From Combretum micranthum (Eukaryota; Streptophyta; Magnoliopsida; Myrtales; Combretaceae), in the NCBI GenBank assembly GCA_024138025.1, contig JAMXBD010002839.1, forward strand, positions 1 through 64,000: 64,000 bases of DNA. The letters are read 5' to 3'. The notes below the pieces were generated by a model. It was given only the letters and a program-made list of their open reading frames with translations. It did no database searches and had not been told where the DNA came from. The position numbers and the translations under genes are program-made. Positions 21,851 to 33,054 of the stretch are shown in pieces; within the stretch, counting starts at the first letter, position 1, and the number at the start of each line of letters is the position of its first letter.

Positions 21851-24800
21851 GCGTACTTTGTACAAGATATTCAAAGGTTTCATGACTCTCGCACATGGGT
21901 TGGCATCTAAATGGCCTTTGATTATTGAAATAGATGATAAGGCATGGTTAGTGTTTGTGTTATTATTGTTCCTTATTTAGATACCAACTTTTATTTCAAT
22001 TGCAGCTCGACAAGGTGACTCCATTGATGTTATTATTGTTCCTTATGCTGCAGTAATTCACAAATTCAAACCTATCGCGGCCTGCGAATCATCAGGTAGA
22101 AAAACAAAACAAAAAAAATGAAATAAACTCGATAAACGAACAAGCTAAGCACGACAAATGCGAATTGACGTGGGACTCGATACGAGAATACATTGACCAA
22201 TCGTTGTGCAATGTGCATGGTCCATTGATGGCCCAAAAAAAGCTGCATAGTCCGTTGAATAAGAGAAAGAATCCAAGTTCAAATTGGAGTCTAAACTGGA
22301 ATACATTGAACTTTAAAGTTTGTCACTGTTTTATAAATGTAATTAGAGGGGGAAGGGAGGGCATTTTTTGCCCTTTATGTTGACATATTTATATAAGGAA
22401 AGATATGCCTTTGCTTAATGTTAGGCTTGACAAGTAAAACCTAGAAAGTTAATAAAAATATTATATTTTTATGATTTGGTTGCTGAAAATGATAATTTTA
22501 GTACTCTTTTAACTTATTTTTCTCTTTATGTTTTAGCATTTATGCATTTATTTTTTATAATTGTATGTATAAAAATTTTAATATATATGTGTATATATTT
22601 TCAACCAAGATTTTCTCAACTATTATGAAGGGTGATAGTTACAAACAGTTTTCTCTCTTTACCCACCATACTTCCTTTACTTGAAAATCTCTATTGAAGA
22701 AATTAGAGTTATTTTGATACATAACCTGTATTTGTCATCCATTAATGCTAATATGAAAAGAAAAAAAAATGTATGTATATAGAAATAGGGTCATCATACA
22801 ATGTATGCATATGCGTATATATTATCGGTGATATACGACTCCTATAAATTAGAACTTAAGTTTAGAAAAGAAATGGTTAAAGTTTTAATATCAAATGGAT
22901 TGGTCACTGAATGAATGCGTCTAAGTTCTAACTAACCCATTCATATCCGAATATATTTATAAATAAATTAAATGAATTTGATTAATTATATCATATCTTA
23001 TTAATATAATTTTATTTATAATCATATCATGTCTTGTTTGATCAGGTATTAACTTGCAGGCCTTATTGTGAAATCTATAAAATATTAAATCCGCTTAACG
23101 TATTGATCTTATAATGTTTATGACTATACTCAATATGATTTGGAAAATTTTAGTGGACGTCATACCACAAGTATATTTCTAAACAGTGAAAAGGAGAAAT
23201 TTCAACATATTTCATAAATATTTTAAAAATGCTGATAGGTATTTGATGTTTTATTATTAATAATTTTATACTTTTAAGTACTTGTATCTCGAATCTATAA
23301 TTAGCAATATATAACAAATATACAATGATGTTTGTAAAAAACTAGAAATGTTTTAATATGTCTATATATATACAATGTTAAAATCAAATAATAGAGTTGT
23401 TAGCAGGTTAAGCTAAGCCAAATAAAAGCTTTTGAAAACTCATAATCGACTTATATAAAAAATTATCGAGCTTAAGCTGAGTCGAGGTTTTATAGTATGG
23501 AATTATAGGATCAAAATCTATTTGTTTTAATAACTAAGTTTTATTTTAAGTTCAAGTTTAACTTATTTACAAACGTGACTCGGACAAACCCGAGTTTAAG
23601 CATCTCACAAGCACATATTTTTTTTGTACCTCAAAGGTATGGGACAAAGTTAAAATCTAGAAGTTAAATATGCAAAATAAATAAATAGATAGATAGATGT
23701 ATAGATGGTAAACAAATGATTAGATTTTATATATTACATTAAATATAGTATAATATATTATGATTTGCTCGTGGGTCTAAATTGAAATTTGAGCTCATTT
23801 TTAGATAAACAATATCTATTTTATACTCAAGCTTAACCCATTTATCAAGTTAACTTGAGTTGAGTCGCCTCAAACAACTTGCGAGTAATTTACCTTATAA
23901 GTTATCTTGTTAATGAAACTTTTCTTTCTCATATGTTTATATATATTTACATATATATATGTATATAACTATCCATTTAGTTAAAAAAAAAAGTAATGAA
24001 AGGGTTATAATAGATGCAAGTAGGGAGAAGCAAGTAATCCTATTGTATTAGATACTTATATATTATTAAACCTAAAAGGGTTAAAGTGAGCATTAAGAGT
24101 CATATAATAGATTTCGGATATAGATTGTTTAGATCTTGGTTTCATGGGGTGATATGATTACAAAACCTTCATCAAGCTTGTTTTCATACCTTGCTCCCAT
24201 ACTATAACATGTAATTTAATGGAAAGTTACTGTTAAAAATTAAATAATTTTAACAAAAATAGGACTATTATTAATTTCAGGCTGTAAATGTTGTTCTTAA
24301 GAGTTAAGAGAAATAAAAAACGCCCGACTCCATAAATTAAAAACCCCATACCGCTCTGAAGTAACCTTCAAATCATCACGTTCCTTAATCCCTCTTTCCT
24401 TTTCTCCACCCTAGTCTAATGTACTGTGATTTTCCAATCCAATAGCATTTCATTGTTTTTCATAATGATTATTCTGTGGTGTTTTATTATGTAAGATACA
24501 TAATTTGATTTTATATGTTCAATTTTCTAAATTATATATAGAAGTGTTAGGTTATCTTTTCAGATTAATAAGTATAAAAATACTTCAAAATTTTTTAATT
24601 ATTAGTTATTGCTGCAACTTCCACATTTTTAAAATATCAAATAAGTAATAGGTCATACAACTATATGTACTAGTTTTCAACTTATATATATAATATATAT
24701 ACCTACTAGCAAACCATGCACCCATTACACCAATACTAAAAGAAAAAAAATTAATTAATTAAATAAAATACATATTTTATAATTTTTATAAAAGTGTCTA

Positions 24801-26398
24801 AATAATTTTTTATTTTTATAAATATAGTATGATAAAGTTGTGGAAGATTTGCTATTTTCTTTCAATGAAAAACAAAAAAGAAATTAAAAAAAAAAAGATT
24901 TTAATTGTATGGTAGGTTTTGTGAAAAAAAAATGTGGAAGTTATAAACTGATTAATGGACTGAGAAAAAAGATAATGGAGATAGAAAAAAGAGATAAAAA
25001 AATTAATATAACTAAAAGTGTGTAATCAAGGAAATAAAGTACTCACTTTATAATTATTATTGCACATTGGTTTTCTAATGTCACATATACAAATTCTATG
25101 TAAGGAACAAGAACATACGACATTAAAAGAATATTTTTTCAATTTATTTCTTTAGAAAAGTAATTTGTTAAAGTAGATATCCGAACGTGAAAGTGGCTTT
25201 TCATACTATTTTAAATAAACTTGAAATTAAGGAAGAAAAAGAAAACAAATTATAAGATCTTATGTATCCATGCCTAGTAGGCTTTAGAGAGGTTATAAGG
25301 TAAGTTCAAGTATAAATTTTGATGCATTATATCTTATAAAGTAAGCTACATGAAAACTTTTGTACCTTATCCTAAGGGTAGGCATGGATCGGTATGGTTT
25401 TTTTTCCATCTCAAACCAAACCCTTAAGTAACGGTTTGGTTCGGATTATAAAATTTTTAAATCATTAAATAATGGTTCGATTTGGTTTGGATTACAGATC
25501 AAATTAAAATTTTAACTAAAAAATTTGTTTATTCTAGTTTTTTTACGTTTATATAGATAATTTAACATTTATATCATTTTACAAAGTTTATATTATAAAC
25601 CACAACAAAATACTATATGAATTTATCATACTTTTAATCTATAGTTTTCTATAAAATCGGTTATCCACCAATAAAATACATTCACCGACTAATACATAGT
25701 AAGTCATAATTTATAATTTCTAATAGAACCATCAAGTCAATTATCTACTAATAAATTTAGCTAAAATAACAAATCATCTATAAACTAATAAAATGAATCG
25801 TTGACAAAATATATTAAACAATTAATACATAATAAGAGTTTATAACTGAATAAAAAAATTTCATATACTTTATAAAGTTAAAAACTATTAAAAAAATAAT
25901 AGTTCATCATGAACAAAAAAATACATATTATGAGCCTAAAAAAATTAAAAAATGAATAAGTTAATTTTAATCAATATTCACCAAATAATAAAATATCAAA
26001 TGAAATCATATGAACATAATTAATCAAAATGTATTGTTGGTATAAATATATTATTGATGACGCTTTTATAAAAATATGTATTTACCATTTGTTTACAAAT
26101 AACAAGTAATATATAAAAACTAACTATAAATTATTAAATAAGTTATTCATGTCACATTTGATACTAAAAAATGCTCTAAAATTAAATGAAACGAAATATA
26201 GAGCATTAAATTTATTCTTATATTTTAAAATTTCACCATTGCAGTTAGAATAAAATAAGGAATTTGTTCAAATATATTTTAATTAGTAAATACAATAAAT
26301 ATACATAATATGTGCCATATATTAAAAGCTAGATAAAATTAAAAAAAGACCAAATTACAAATTTAAAAAGTGAATATAAAAGGGAAAAAAAAAAGTTA
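21851..26398. other. AT-rich intergenic region with degenerate DNA-element remnants
   Basis: No gene is supportable. A short phrase TTATTATTGTTCCTTAT occurs twice (21960 and 22031). Bases 23395-23900 contain CTTAAGCTNAGTCGAG-like inward repeats resembling hAT subterminal sequence. Bases 25378-25500 begin GGGTAGGCATGGATCGGTATGG and repeat GGTTTGGTTCGG, which resembles one end of a hAT-type non-autonomous element; I could not find its other end. GATA-like and AT microsatellites occur at 23681-23707 and 23939-23968. The final 300 bp are A-rich. Confidence 0.45.
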
Positions 26399-26574
26399 AC
26401 AAATAAAATAAAATAAAATAACCCTCCCCCACCATCACCAATTTCATTCCATTTCTTTTCCCACTAACAAACTCTCTCTCTCTCCCCCACTAAAACCTCC
26501 GCCACCATTCCTACCACCACGACCACTGCACCATACCCACTTTCTCTCTCTTTCTCGCTTTCCCCTAACTCTTG
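26399..26574 (+). promoter_or_regulatory. Probable 5' leader or core promoter of TH2
   Basis: An AAAAT pentamer microsatellite (26399-26419) is followed by a pyrimidine-rich zone with a CT repeat (26471-26487) and CTCTCTCTTTCTCGC just before the start codon. Such CT-rich patches are common in plant core promoters and 5' leaders. No convincing TATA box is seen, and the transcription start cannot be read from the sequence. Confidence 0.45.
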
Positions 26575-26957
26575 ATGCTATCCACTCTCTCACTCTTCCA
26601 ACTCAAACCCTCCACACTCCACAACACTTTCTTCTTGTTCTCAACTTTCTCTCACTACACTCTTTCTCCTCATCTTCGCTCCTACTCGCTCCGATCGCTC
26701 CCGAAACACTTCCCCCGATCTCCTCCTCCTCCTCCTACCATGGCCGCTGTTCCTGGGGTTTCTTCAATGACTAGCGTGGTGGGAGTGGATAATGAAGTGG
26801 GTTTAGCAAGAAAGTTCTGGATCAAGTTCCGTAGAGAAGCAATCTTCGCTATGTACAATCCTTTTGTCGTCTGTTTGGCTTCTGGGAATCTAAAGATTGA
26901 ATCTTTTAGGGATTACATTTCTCAAGATGCTTTCTTTCTTAAAGCTTTTGCCCAAGC
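26575..26957 (+). CDS. TH2: TH2 exon 1: targeting peptide and start of TenA domain
   Basis: Encodes residues 1-127 plus two bases of codon 128. It ends at a perfect donor (C|GTAAGT). The first ATG (26575) has a poor context (T at -3, C at +4). A second in-frame ATG at 26740 (Met56) has a strong one (ACCATGG). The Ser/Leu/Arg-rich residues 1-50 fit a mitochondrial or plastid peptide, followed by a Pro run just before Met56. FRDYISQDAFFLKAFAQA closes the exon and is typical TenA sequence. Confidence 0.9.
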
Positions 26958-29900
26958 GTAAGTCTGTTCACTGGGTTTATCTATCTTTTTTTTTTTTTTT
27001 CATCTGTTTTGTTGGGGTTTTGATTGTGGTCAAAATTTGGATTTGAATACTAAGTTTAGTTTAATGTGCAGTTTATTTTTTTGTGGGCATGTTTTGATTA
27101 TATTAAAGATTGTTGATTGGTAATCCTTTGGATCACCTCTGTTTACAGTGGATTTGTACATTGTGGTTTTAGGGTTTTGTTTGGTTTAGCTGAGTGTTGT
27201 GTTAATCTTTGCGGACGTGCCTTGATTTTATTGGGAATGGGTGGTTGATGGAGAAGAAAAAAACTCCATATAAATATTTTAGATAAAGGATTTAAGTTTT
27301 TGACTATAGACAAATTGTGAAATTGAGTACTTGGTTCTGCTCAATGCTGTGCTTTTATTTTATCAAGAAATGGTGATTGATGATGCATTGGATTAGTCTA
27401 CTAAATTCAGGGTTTTTGAAGAGACTGGTGGCATCATGTAATTGTCTATTGATGGAGGAAAAACAAAGTTATGTTACCAAATTTTTAATTATATATATAT
27501 ATATATATAATGAAAAAGAAAAGTTATCTTTGTAATCTGTATTGATTCTTTGATTATTTTTAATTTAAGGAGAAATGGAGATTGGCGATACTTTGGAATG
27601 TTTAGGGTTTTTGAAGAATTTGCTTGGTCCCAACTATGACAAAGTTATTTATGTTAGTTGGTCTGGATCTTTGGTAGTTGTTGATCTGTGGGGATGGTTT
27701 TTAGGTTATGGGGATATGTCAATAGGCGGTGCTTTGAATTCCTTAAAGTTTTACGTTAGGATTAGGGTTTTTGAAGAGATGCTTGTATTAGCATTAAATG
27801 GTGTTCTTTTCTGTGTTGGTCCTTAGTAGAGATCACTGAGTGATAAAGAGTTTCATGTGACAGAGTTTTCTTTTTCTTTTTTTTTTTTTTGGGGCCAGTT
27901 TTTCCTTTTTCTATTTCTTTTTCTCTTTTGGTGGTGGGAAGAGAAATTGGCTTTAGTTGTTTACTATGCATATGTAGCCCATCTGTCATATGTCTAGTGA
28001 CAACCTGCCCTTTATGCCATTTTGGTTCAGTTTAGCTCTGGGGAATTGGTTTGGGATATTTTTACTTATAAAGCGCTTGAGCTAAGAAGAAAAATAATTA
28101 ATGAGGTGAGAGACGATTAATTATGAGCTGAATATTGGTTTTGGCTTTGTGCCTCCTAATAATGAGAAGTTTTTCTTAAAAAAGGTGAAATCTAGGAGCC
28201 AATTTATTTTCTAGAAACTGGAGATTTTCTTGCTGCTTGGTAGTCTTATGTACGAGCTTGTTGAGTCTAATAGCTTATACCAATTCTGTGAGAAGAGAGA
28301 AAAGTGCAGAATTCCATTAATCTGTTGGTACCAAGTTTGTCAAACCCAGACTGATCCAGCCAATTTAAACCAGAATAACCTGGAACCAGCACCTGTCCGG
28401 GTGAGTATAGAATTTAGACAATCTAAGGACAGATACCATGTCATCAACCTGGCATTTTCAACCAGGTTATACGAGAAACTGGCCTGGTCTTTCTATTCAC
28501 ATTGCAGAAATTTTCACTTATAATTTCAACTAAACCCAACAAATCATTGGCTTCTTGGAGGACCAGCCATGTTTCCACCCATGGTGCTTCTCTTTTATGA
28601 GTGAGAAATGAAGAAAGCAGTGAAAAATAAATGGATAACTATGGGCTGCTGCCTGAAGTCCCTTTGCTTATAGTATAGAGTTGTAGGAAGTAATGAGAAA
28701 TTTTCATGTGGGACCGTACTTCATTTTCTGCCCTATATATACCCAAACTGCAGGAAGCAAAAATTAACCAATGTGGGGGAGTTCATTATAAATTGAATGA
28801 GTAAATTGAATGCTCAATATTACTAATGTGGCAAAAAAAAAAAAAAATAATAATAATACTACTAATATGCAAAGCTGCTCGTAATTACTAATTGGCTTTT
28901 CCTCAATGTCGAGGAACAAAATTAATATTAGAAATCATGTAAAGTATTGGCTACATGTGTTTACGAGCACATATGATAAATATTTTAAGTTTAATATTTC
29001 CATTCGGTTTGACTCCACCTTGGCTCTTGATCGTTGACCCTAATCTGTTCTGGGTCAAACCGTGTTATGTTTGGAACTTCAATTGCACAGCTTATTTAAG
29101 AATGTCTGCTTACCCTTTTATTTATTTATAATTTATTTTGTTTTAAATGAGGTATGAACAACATGGTCATCGGTGATGGATAATTTACTTCCTTCATCCA
29201 AGTTTTATTTTATATTTAGGTATGAATTAGCTGAAGAATGTGCTGATGATGATGATGAAAAGCTTGCAATATCTAAGTTGAGAAAGGACGTCCTGGAGGA
29301 GTTGAAAATGCATAATTCTTTTGTAAAGGTGAGATTGAGGCCTCTCTACATCTCTTTAGACCTAGATATCTCTGTCTATTTATTCTTTAGTTAAAATTTT
29401 AGATGGACAAATCTTCACCCAAAAGATATGGATGGACAAGCTAACTAGTTTTAGTCACAAAATTAATTTGGGGCTGGATGTTGGGGAAAAAAAAAAAATG
29501 GATATTAAAGTCCTTCACATGCCATACTACTTATATAATGTCAAATCTATCTAAATCCTTTCCTCATGCTAGAACTTTGGCTCATATGAAACCACATAAA
29601 TATGTGAACATTGAGATAAGGTTATCAAGCTGATAATTTGGATATCCATAGCTACTTTTTGTGCATGACTTTCTATAAATGTCAGTCATATCTTTCAATT
29701 ATTGCCTTCATTAGATTAAATAGTACACATGATACATTTCACAGTAAGTTGGGACTGCAGACCAGGCTGAATCTTAGACCTGTGATTGAGAGCAGAATCT
29801 TACCACTTGACGCATTAGCGTATAAACACAATAATATAATTCCATACCTAGGATAAATAGGCCACATTTGTCAGAAGATCGTTTAAGTTCACTTATGTCA

Positions 29901-32900
29901 ATCTTTTCTAATCTTACTCACAATTAAATGAAACGTTGCGTTAGGACTGCACATTCAGAAAAGTTATTCGACAATTTGTGTCAAATCAATTTATGGAATG
30001 AATGATCCTTGGAGATCCTAGGTTTCATCTTTAGCCTTTGCATGTAGAAGAGAGATGTTTCTTTGTGGAAAATTGATCCACACAAACTGAGGAGAATTAC
30101 AGCTACCCAGCATAACCCTGTTCACAGCATCCAGATGATTTCTATTTTGTGAGCATGTACTTACTGATAAAATGATTACTCAAGAAATATAAATTAAAAA
30201 AACAAAAAAACTTTTTGGACATTTTTATCTATACGAATTGATGAGAATTATAGAAGCTCAGTTTAACCTTGTTCAGAGCATTCAGATGTTCTTTTTTGTG
30301 GGATCATGTACTTAATGGTAAACGATTACCCCAAAAAAAAAAAAAAAACACTTGGGGCAGAGAAGATCATCAACATTGAAGGTGTGTGTCACACCATTCT
30401 AATTCTTGAATTCTTTGAGGGTTATGATCTTTTAACTTGTCTTTATGCAGCAGTAGAAACTTTCTAGGTAAATTTATATCATAGAAGAAATGAGAAATAT
30501 TCATTTTATTTTCTCATTGCAATTTATAAATCAATTCCCTCTTGGAGTTGCTCTAGAGATGTTGGGGTTCTGTTGTAAGGAGACTGCATCAACTTTGGTG
30601 TTGAGTCTTTCAGGAAGAATTTAGTTTGAAATGTGATTTTATTTTTTATTTTTTTAATTTTTCTAAAGGAAGAAAAAGGATTGAAGAGATTCCATTTTTT
30701 AGTATGTTTCAGAAAATGTAGCCTAAAAAAAATTGTTTATCAAAAGAAATAGCTTTGTGATGTGTGTTAAGTAGACTGAAGAGCAAAACAATGGCTGACA
30801 GCTTTGTCTAAAACCTGATCAAGCTTCAGTGAACTGATTACATCAAGTAGAAGCCTCACCAAAAAGGTTTTTTAAAGAAACAACTAACGTCCAAACTCTG
30901 AATTTGTGATCCACTTGCTATAATATGTTAGTAGAATTGCTTTTGTTGCAATGATTCATCTGTGTCAGCTGTTAGTGCCACTAATATGGAACAATCCATC
31001 TGTCCTGACATTGACAAATTGCCACCATGCACTACTTTACGCAGATGATTGGGAATAAGTAAGACTTTGTATGGTCAAGAAACTAGCTTAATAAGTCAAT
31101 TGGAGGGACAGTTTAGGTTTTGTAAGAATGATTTCTTTTATTTATTTATTTATTAGTATTGTATTCTTTTTGCCATCAGTCTTTGGCTTTTAAAAGTGCA
31201 TTTAGTCACAGCATTTTAGTGTTGTAATCTTCCTTGCCTATATCACAAGGTTGTAATCTTCCATGTCTAACTATTTATGCAGGAGTGGGGTTTAGATGTT
31301 ACCCCGGAAAGCACACCCAACTCAGCAACAGTAAAGTATACTGATTTTTTGCTGGCAACAGCCTCTGGAAAGATCGAAGGCCTAAAAGGTCTAGTAAAAC
31401 TAACCACTCCATTTGAGAAAACAAAAGTGGCTGCATACACTCTTGGTGCTATGACACCTTGCATGAGATTGTATGCCTTCCTGGGTAAAGAGTTTCAAAA
31501 ATTTATGGACAATGAAGGCAATCACCCTTACAAAAAGTGGATCGACAATTACTCATGTGAATCCTTCCAGGTTGGTCTACTTCTGATCTATGGCCTTTTT
31601 TTTTATGTCAACATTTGGGACCAATCTAATCATATACAGCCCTGGTATAAAATCATTAATCTTAGGCCTTCTTTCCATCAAAAGCTCAATCATTTTATTC
31701 TTTGAATTTAGGCATCAGCTGTGCAAACTGAAGACTTGCTGGATAAACTAAGTGTCTCTTTGACAGGAGAAGAGCTTGACATCATTGAAAAGCTTTATCA
31801 TCAAGCCATGAAACTTGAAATAGAGTTTTTTAATGCTCAACTACTTGCTCAGCCCACCACCGTCCCTCTGATTAAAGAGCTTAATTTTGCAGAAAATCGT
31901 CTGATGATATTTTCTGATTTTGATCTGACTTGCTCGGTTGTTGATTCATCTGCCATTTTGGCTCAGATTGCCATAGTGACTGCTCCAAAATCTGATCAGA
32001 ATCAATCAGAGGCTCAACTTATCAGGATGTCGTCGGCAGAGATGAGGAAGACATGGGATTCTCTTTCCAAGCAGTATACTGAGGAGTATGAGCAATGCAT
32101 AGAAAGCATTATGCCAGCTGAAAAGGGTAATGATTTTATTGATACATTGATAAAGCGAAATTTGGCTTTAGGAACAAAGCATGTAAAAGTAAGCATGCCG
32201 GTTTTTCCCTCTGCACTTGTTGACTCTGTGCTACCTTGCAGTGGCTGAGTTCAATTATGAATCTCTAACCAAGGCACTTGAGCAACTATCGGGTTTTGAA
32301 AAGAGAGCGAATTCTAGAGTTGTCGAGTCTGGGGTTCTCAAGGGCTTAAATCTTGAGGATGTAAAACGAGCTGGTGAAAAGTTAATTCTTCATGATGGTT
32401 GCCTGGGTTTCTTTCAGAAACTCATCAAGGACGAAAATGTGGATGCCAGTGTGCACGTACTCTCATATTGTTGGTGTGGATCTAATTAGATCAGCCCTAT
32501 TGTCAGGTCAGCCTCATTACACACTGGCTTCTTTTGATTTTAGTATTTTACTGTTTTACATCAGTTATAGCTTTGCTTGACATGATCATTTGTCCACCCT
32601 TCACTTTATTCGGGGACTTAGTTTCTATTTTCTTTGGGCAGGAGATCTAAATATTCTAAATGTACATGCAAACGAGTTGACTTTCGATGTGTCATTTTCT
32701 ACTGGGGAAATAGTTAGGAAAATGGAAACTCCAGTTGACAAAGTGCAAGCATTTAATGATATCCTAAATAACAGTGAAAATGACAAAAAGAAGTTGACTG
32801 TTTATATTGGAGACTCAGTAGGTGACTTACTTTGCCTGCTTGAAGCAGACATTGGAATTGTGTTTGGATGCAGTTCAAGCCTAAGGAAAATAGGGAGTCA

Positions 32901-33054
32901 ATTTGGGGTATCCTTTGTCCCGCTATATCCTGAGATAGTTAAGAAGCAGAAAGAGTATTCTGAACCACACTCTTCTAACTGGAAGGGTCGATCTGGCATT
33001 CTGTACACAGTCTCTTCTTGGGCTGAGATACATGCCTTTATTTTGGGGTGGTAG
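26575..33054 (+). CDS. TH2: TH2: TenA-like / HAD thiamin monophosphate phosphatase, six exons, frame broken in exon 5
   Basis: By homology this is the plant TH2 protein, which dephosphorylates thiamin monophosphate to thiamin (C-terminal HAD domain) and carries a TenA-like domain implicated in salvage of thiamin pyrimidine. Exons: 26575-26957, 29220-29328, 31283-31570, 31712-32126, 32242-32506, 32642-33054, all with GT/AG introns. Residues 1-55 look like an organelle-targeting peptide; TenA spans about 75-300 and HAD about 320-615. HAD motif I is DFDLT (D329, D331, T333) and motif IV is GDSVGD in exon 6. Exon total is 1873 nt, two short of the 1875 expected for about 624 residues (Arabidopsis TH2 is of similar size). 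The missing bases map to CWCG|DLIRS at about 32478, giving a stop at 32487-32489 and a 480-residue product lacking motif IV. Either a pseudogene or an assembly error. Family assignment is secure; functional state is not. Confidence 0.9.
26958..29219 (+). other. TH2 intron 1
   Basis: 2262 bp, GT...AG, T-rich. Holds an AT microsatellite (27491-27511) and a poly-A/T patch with AAT repeats (28833-28860). Small open frames inside it show no recognisable protein. An imperfect mirrored CTGG-rich patch lies at 28350-28480. No nested gene seen. Confidence 0.75.
29220..29328 (+). CDS. TH2: TH2 exon 2: TenA domain
   Basis: 109 nt, completing the split Ala codon and reading YELAEECADDDDEKLA through to MHNSFVK. 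Acceptor TTTAG|G, donor AAG|GTGAGA. The acidic DDDDEK turn is characteristic of TH2-type TenA. The preceding intron (2262 bp) and following intron (1954 bp) are the two long ones. Confidence 0.9.
29329..31282 (+). other. TH2 intron 2 with a diverged internal duplication
   Basis: 1954 bp. Bases 30082-30185 and 30233-30332 are diverged direct copies: GAGAATTAYAG, then CCTTGTTCA-like, AGCATNCAGATG and ATCATGTACTTA-like blocks in the same order, each followed by an A-rich run. This looks like a local tandem duplication or two related short retroposed copies. No gene is seen. Confidence 0.6.
31283..31570 (+). CDS. TH2: TH2 exon 3: TenA domain core
   Basis: 288 nt (96 codons, phase 0 at both ends), residues 165-260. 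Reads EWGLDVTPES, then FLLATASG, TLGAMTPCMRLYAFLGKE and NHPYKKWIDNYSCESFQ, the latter two being conserved TenA core segments. Acceptor TGCAG|GAG, donor CAG|GTTGGT. Confidence 0.92.
31712..32126 (+). CDS. TH2: TH2 exon 4: end of TenA, start of HAD phosphatase
   Basis: 415 nt. Starts ASAVQTEDLLDKLS and reaches HAD motif I at 31916 (DFDLT, nucleophile D329 and acid D331). I placed the donor at 32127 (AAAGG|GTAATG), because joining it to 32242 gives EKVAEFNYESL, colinear with other TH2 proteins. Reading through instead adds unrelated residues and stops at 32248. Confidence 0.9.
32242..32506 (+). CDS. TH2: TH2 exon 5: HAD domain, contains the frameshift
   Basis: 265 nt. In frame through LKGLNLEDVKRAGEKLI and VHVLSYCWCG (motif II region, Ser), then TCT AAT TAG (stop at 32487-32489). 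The expected continuation DLIRSALLSG is present intact in the +1 frame from 32479 and runs to the donor at 32507 (TCAG|GTCAGC). The TGTGGATCTA context fits loss of one GA from an ancestral GAGA. Confidence 0.88.
32642..33054 (+). CDS. TH2: TH2 exon 6: C-terminal HAD domain
   Basis: 413 nt to the TAG stop at 33052-33054. Opens with GDLNILNVHANELTF, carries VYIGDSVGDLLCLLEAD (HAD motif IV) and ends SSWAEIHAFILGW, the usual TH2 terminus. The exon is open and well conserved, so it shows no decay beyond the upstream frameshift. Confidence 0.92.

Noticed and set aside
21851..22150. A gene fragment with an intron-like TTGCAG boundary at about 22005
   Set aside because: No frame of useful length or recognisable residues on either side.
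32127..32248. Reading exon 4 of TH2 through to the stop at 32248
   Set aside because: The extra residues match nothing in TH2, while splicing at 32127/32242 restores a colinear protein with canonical sites.
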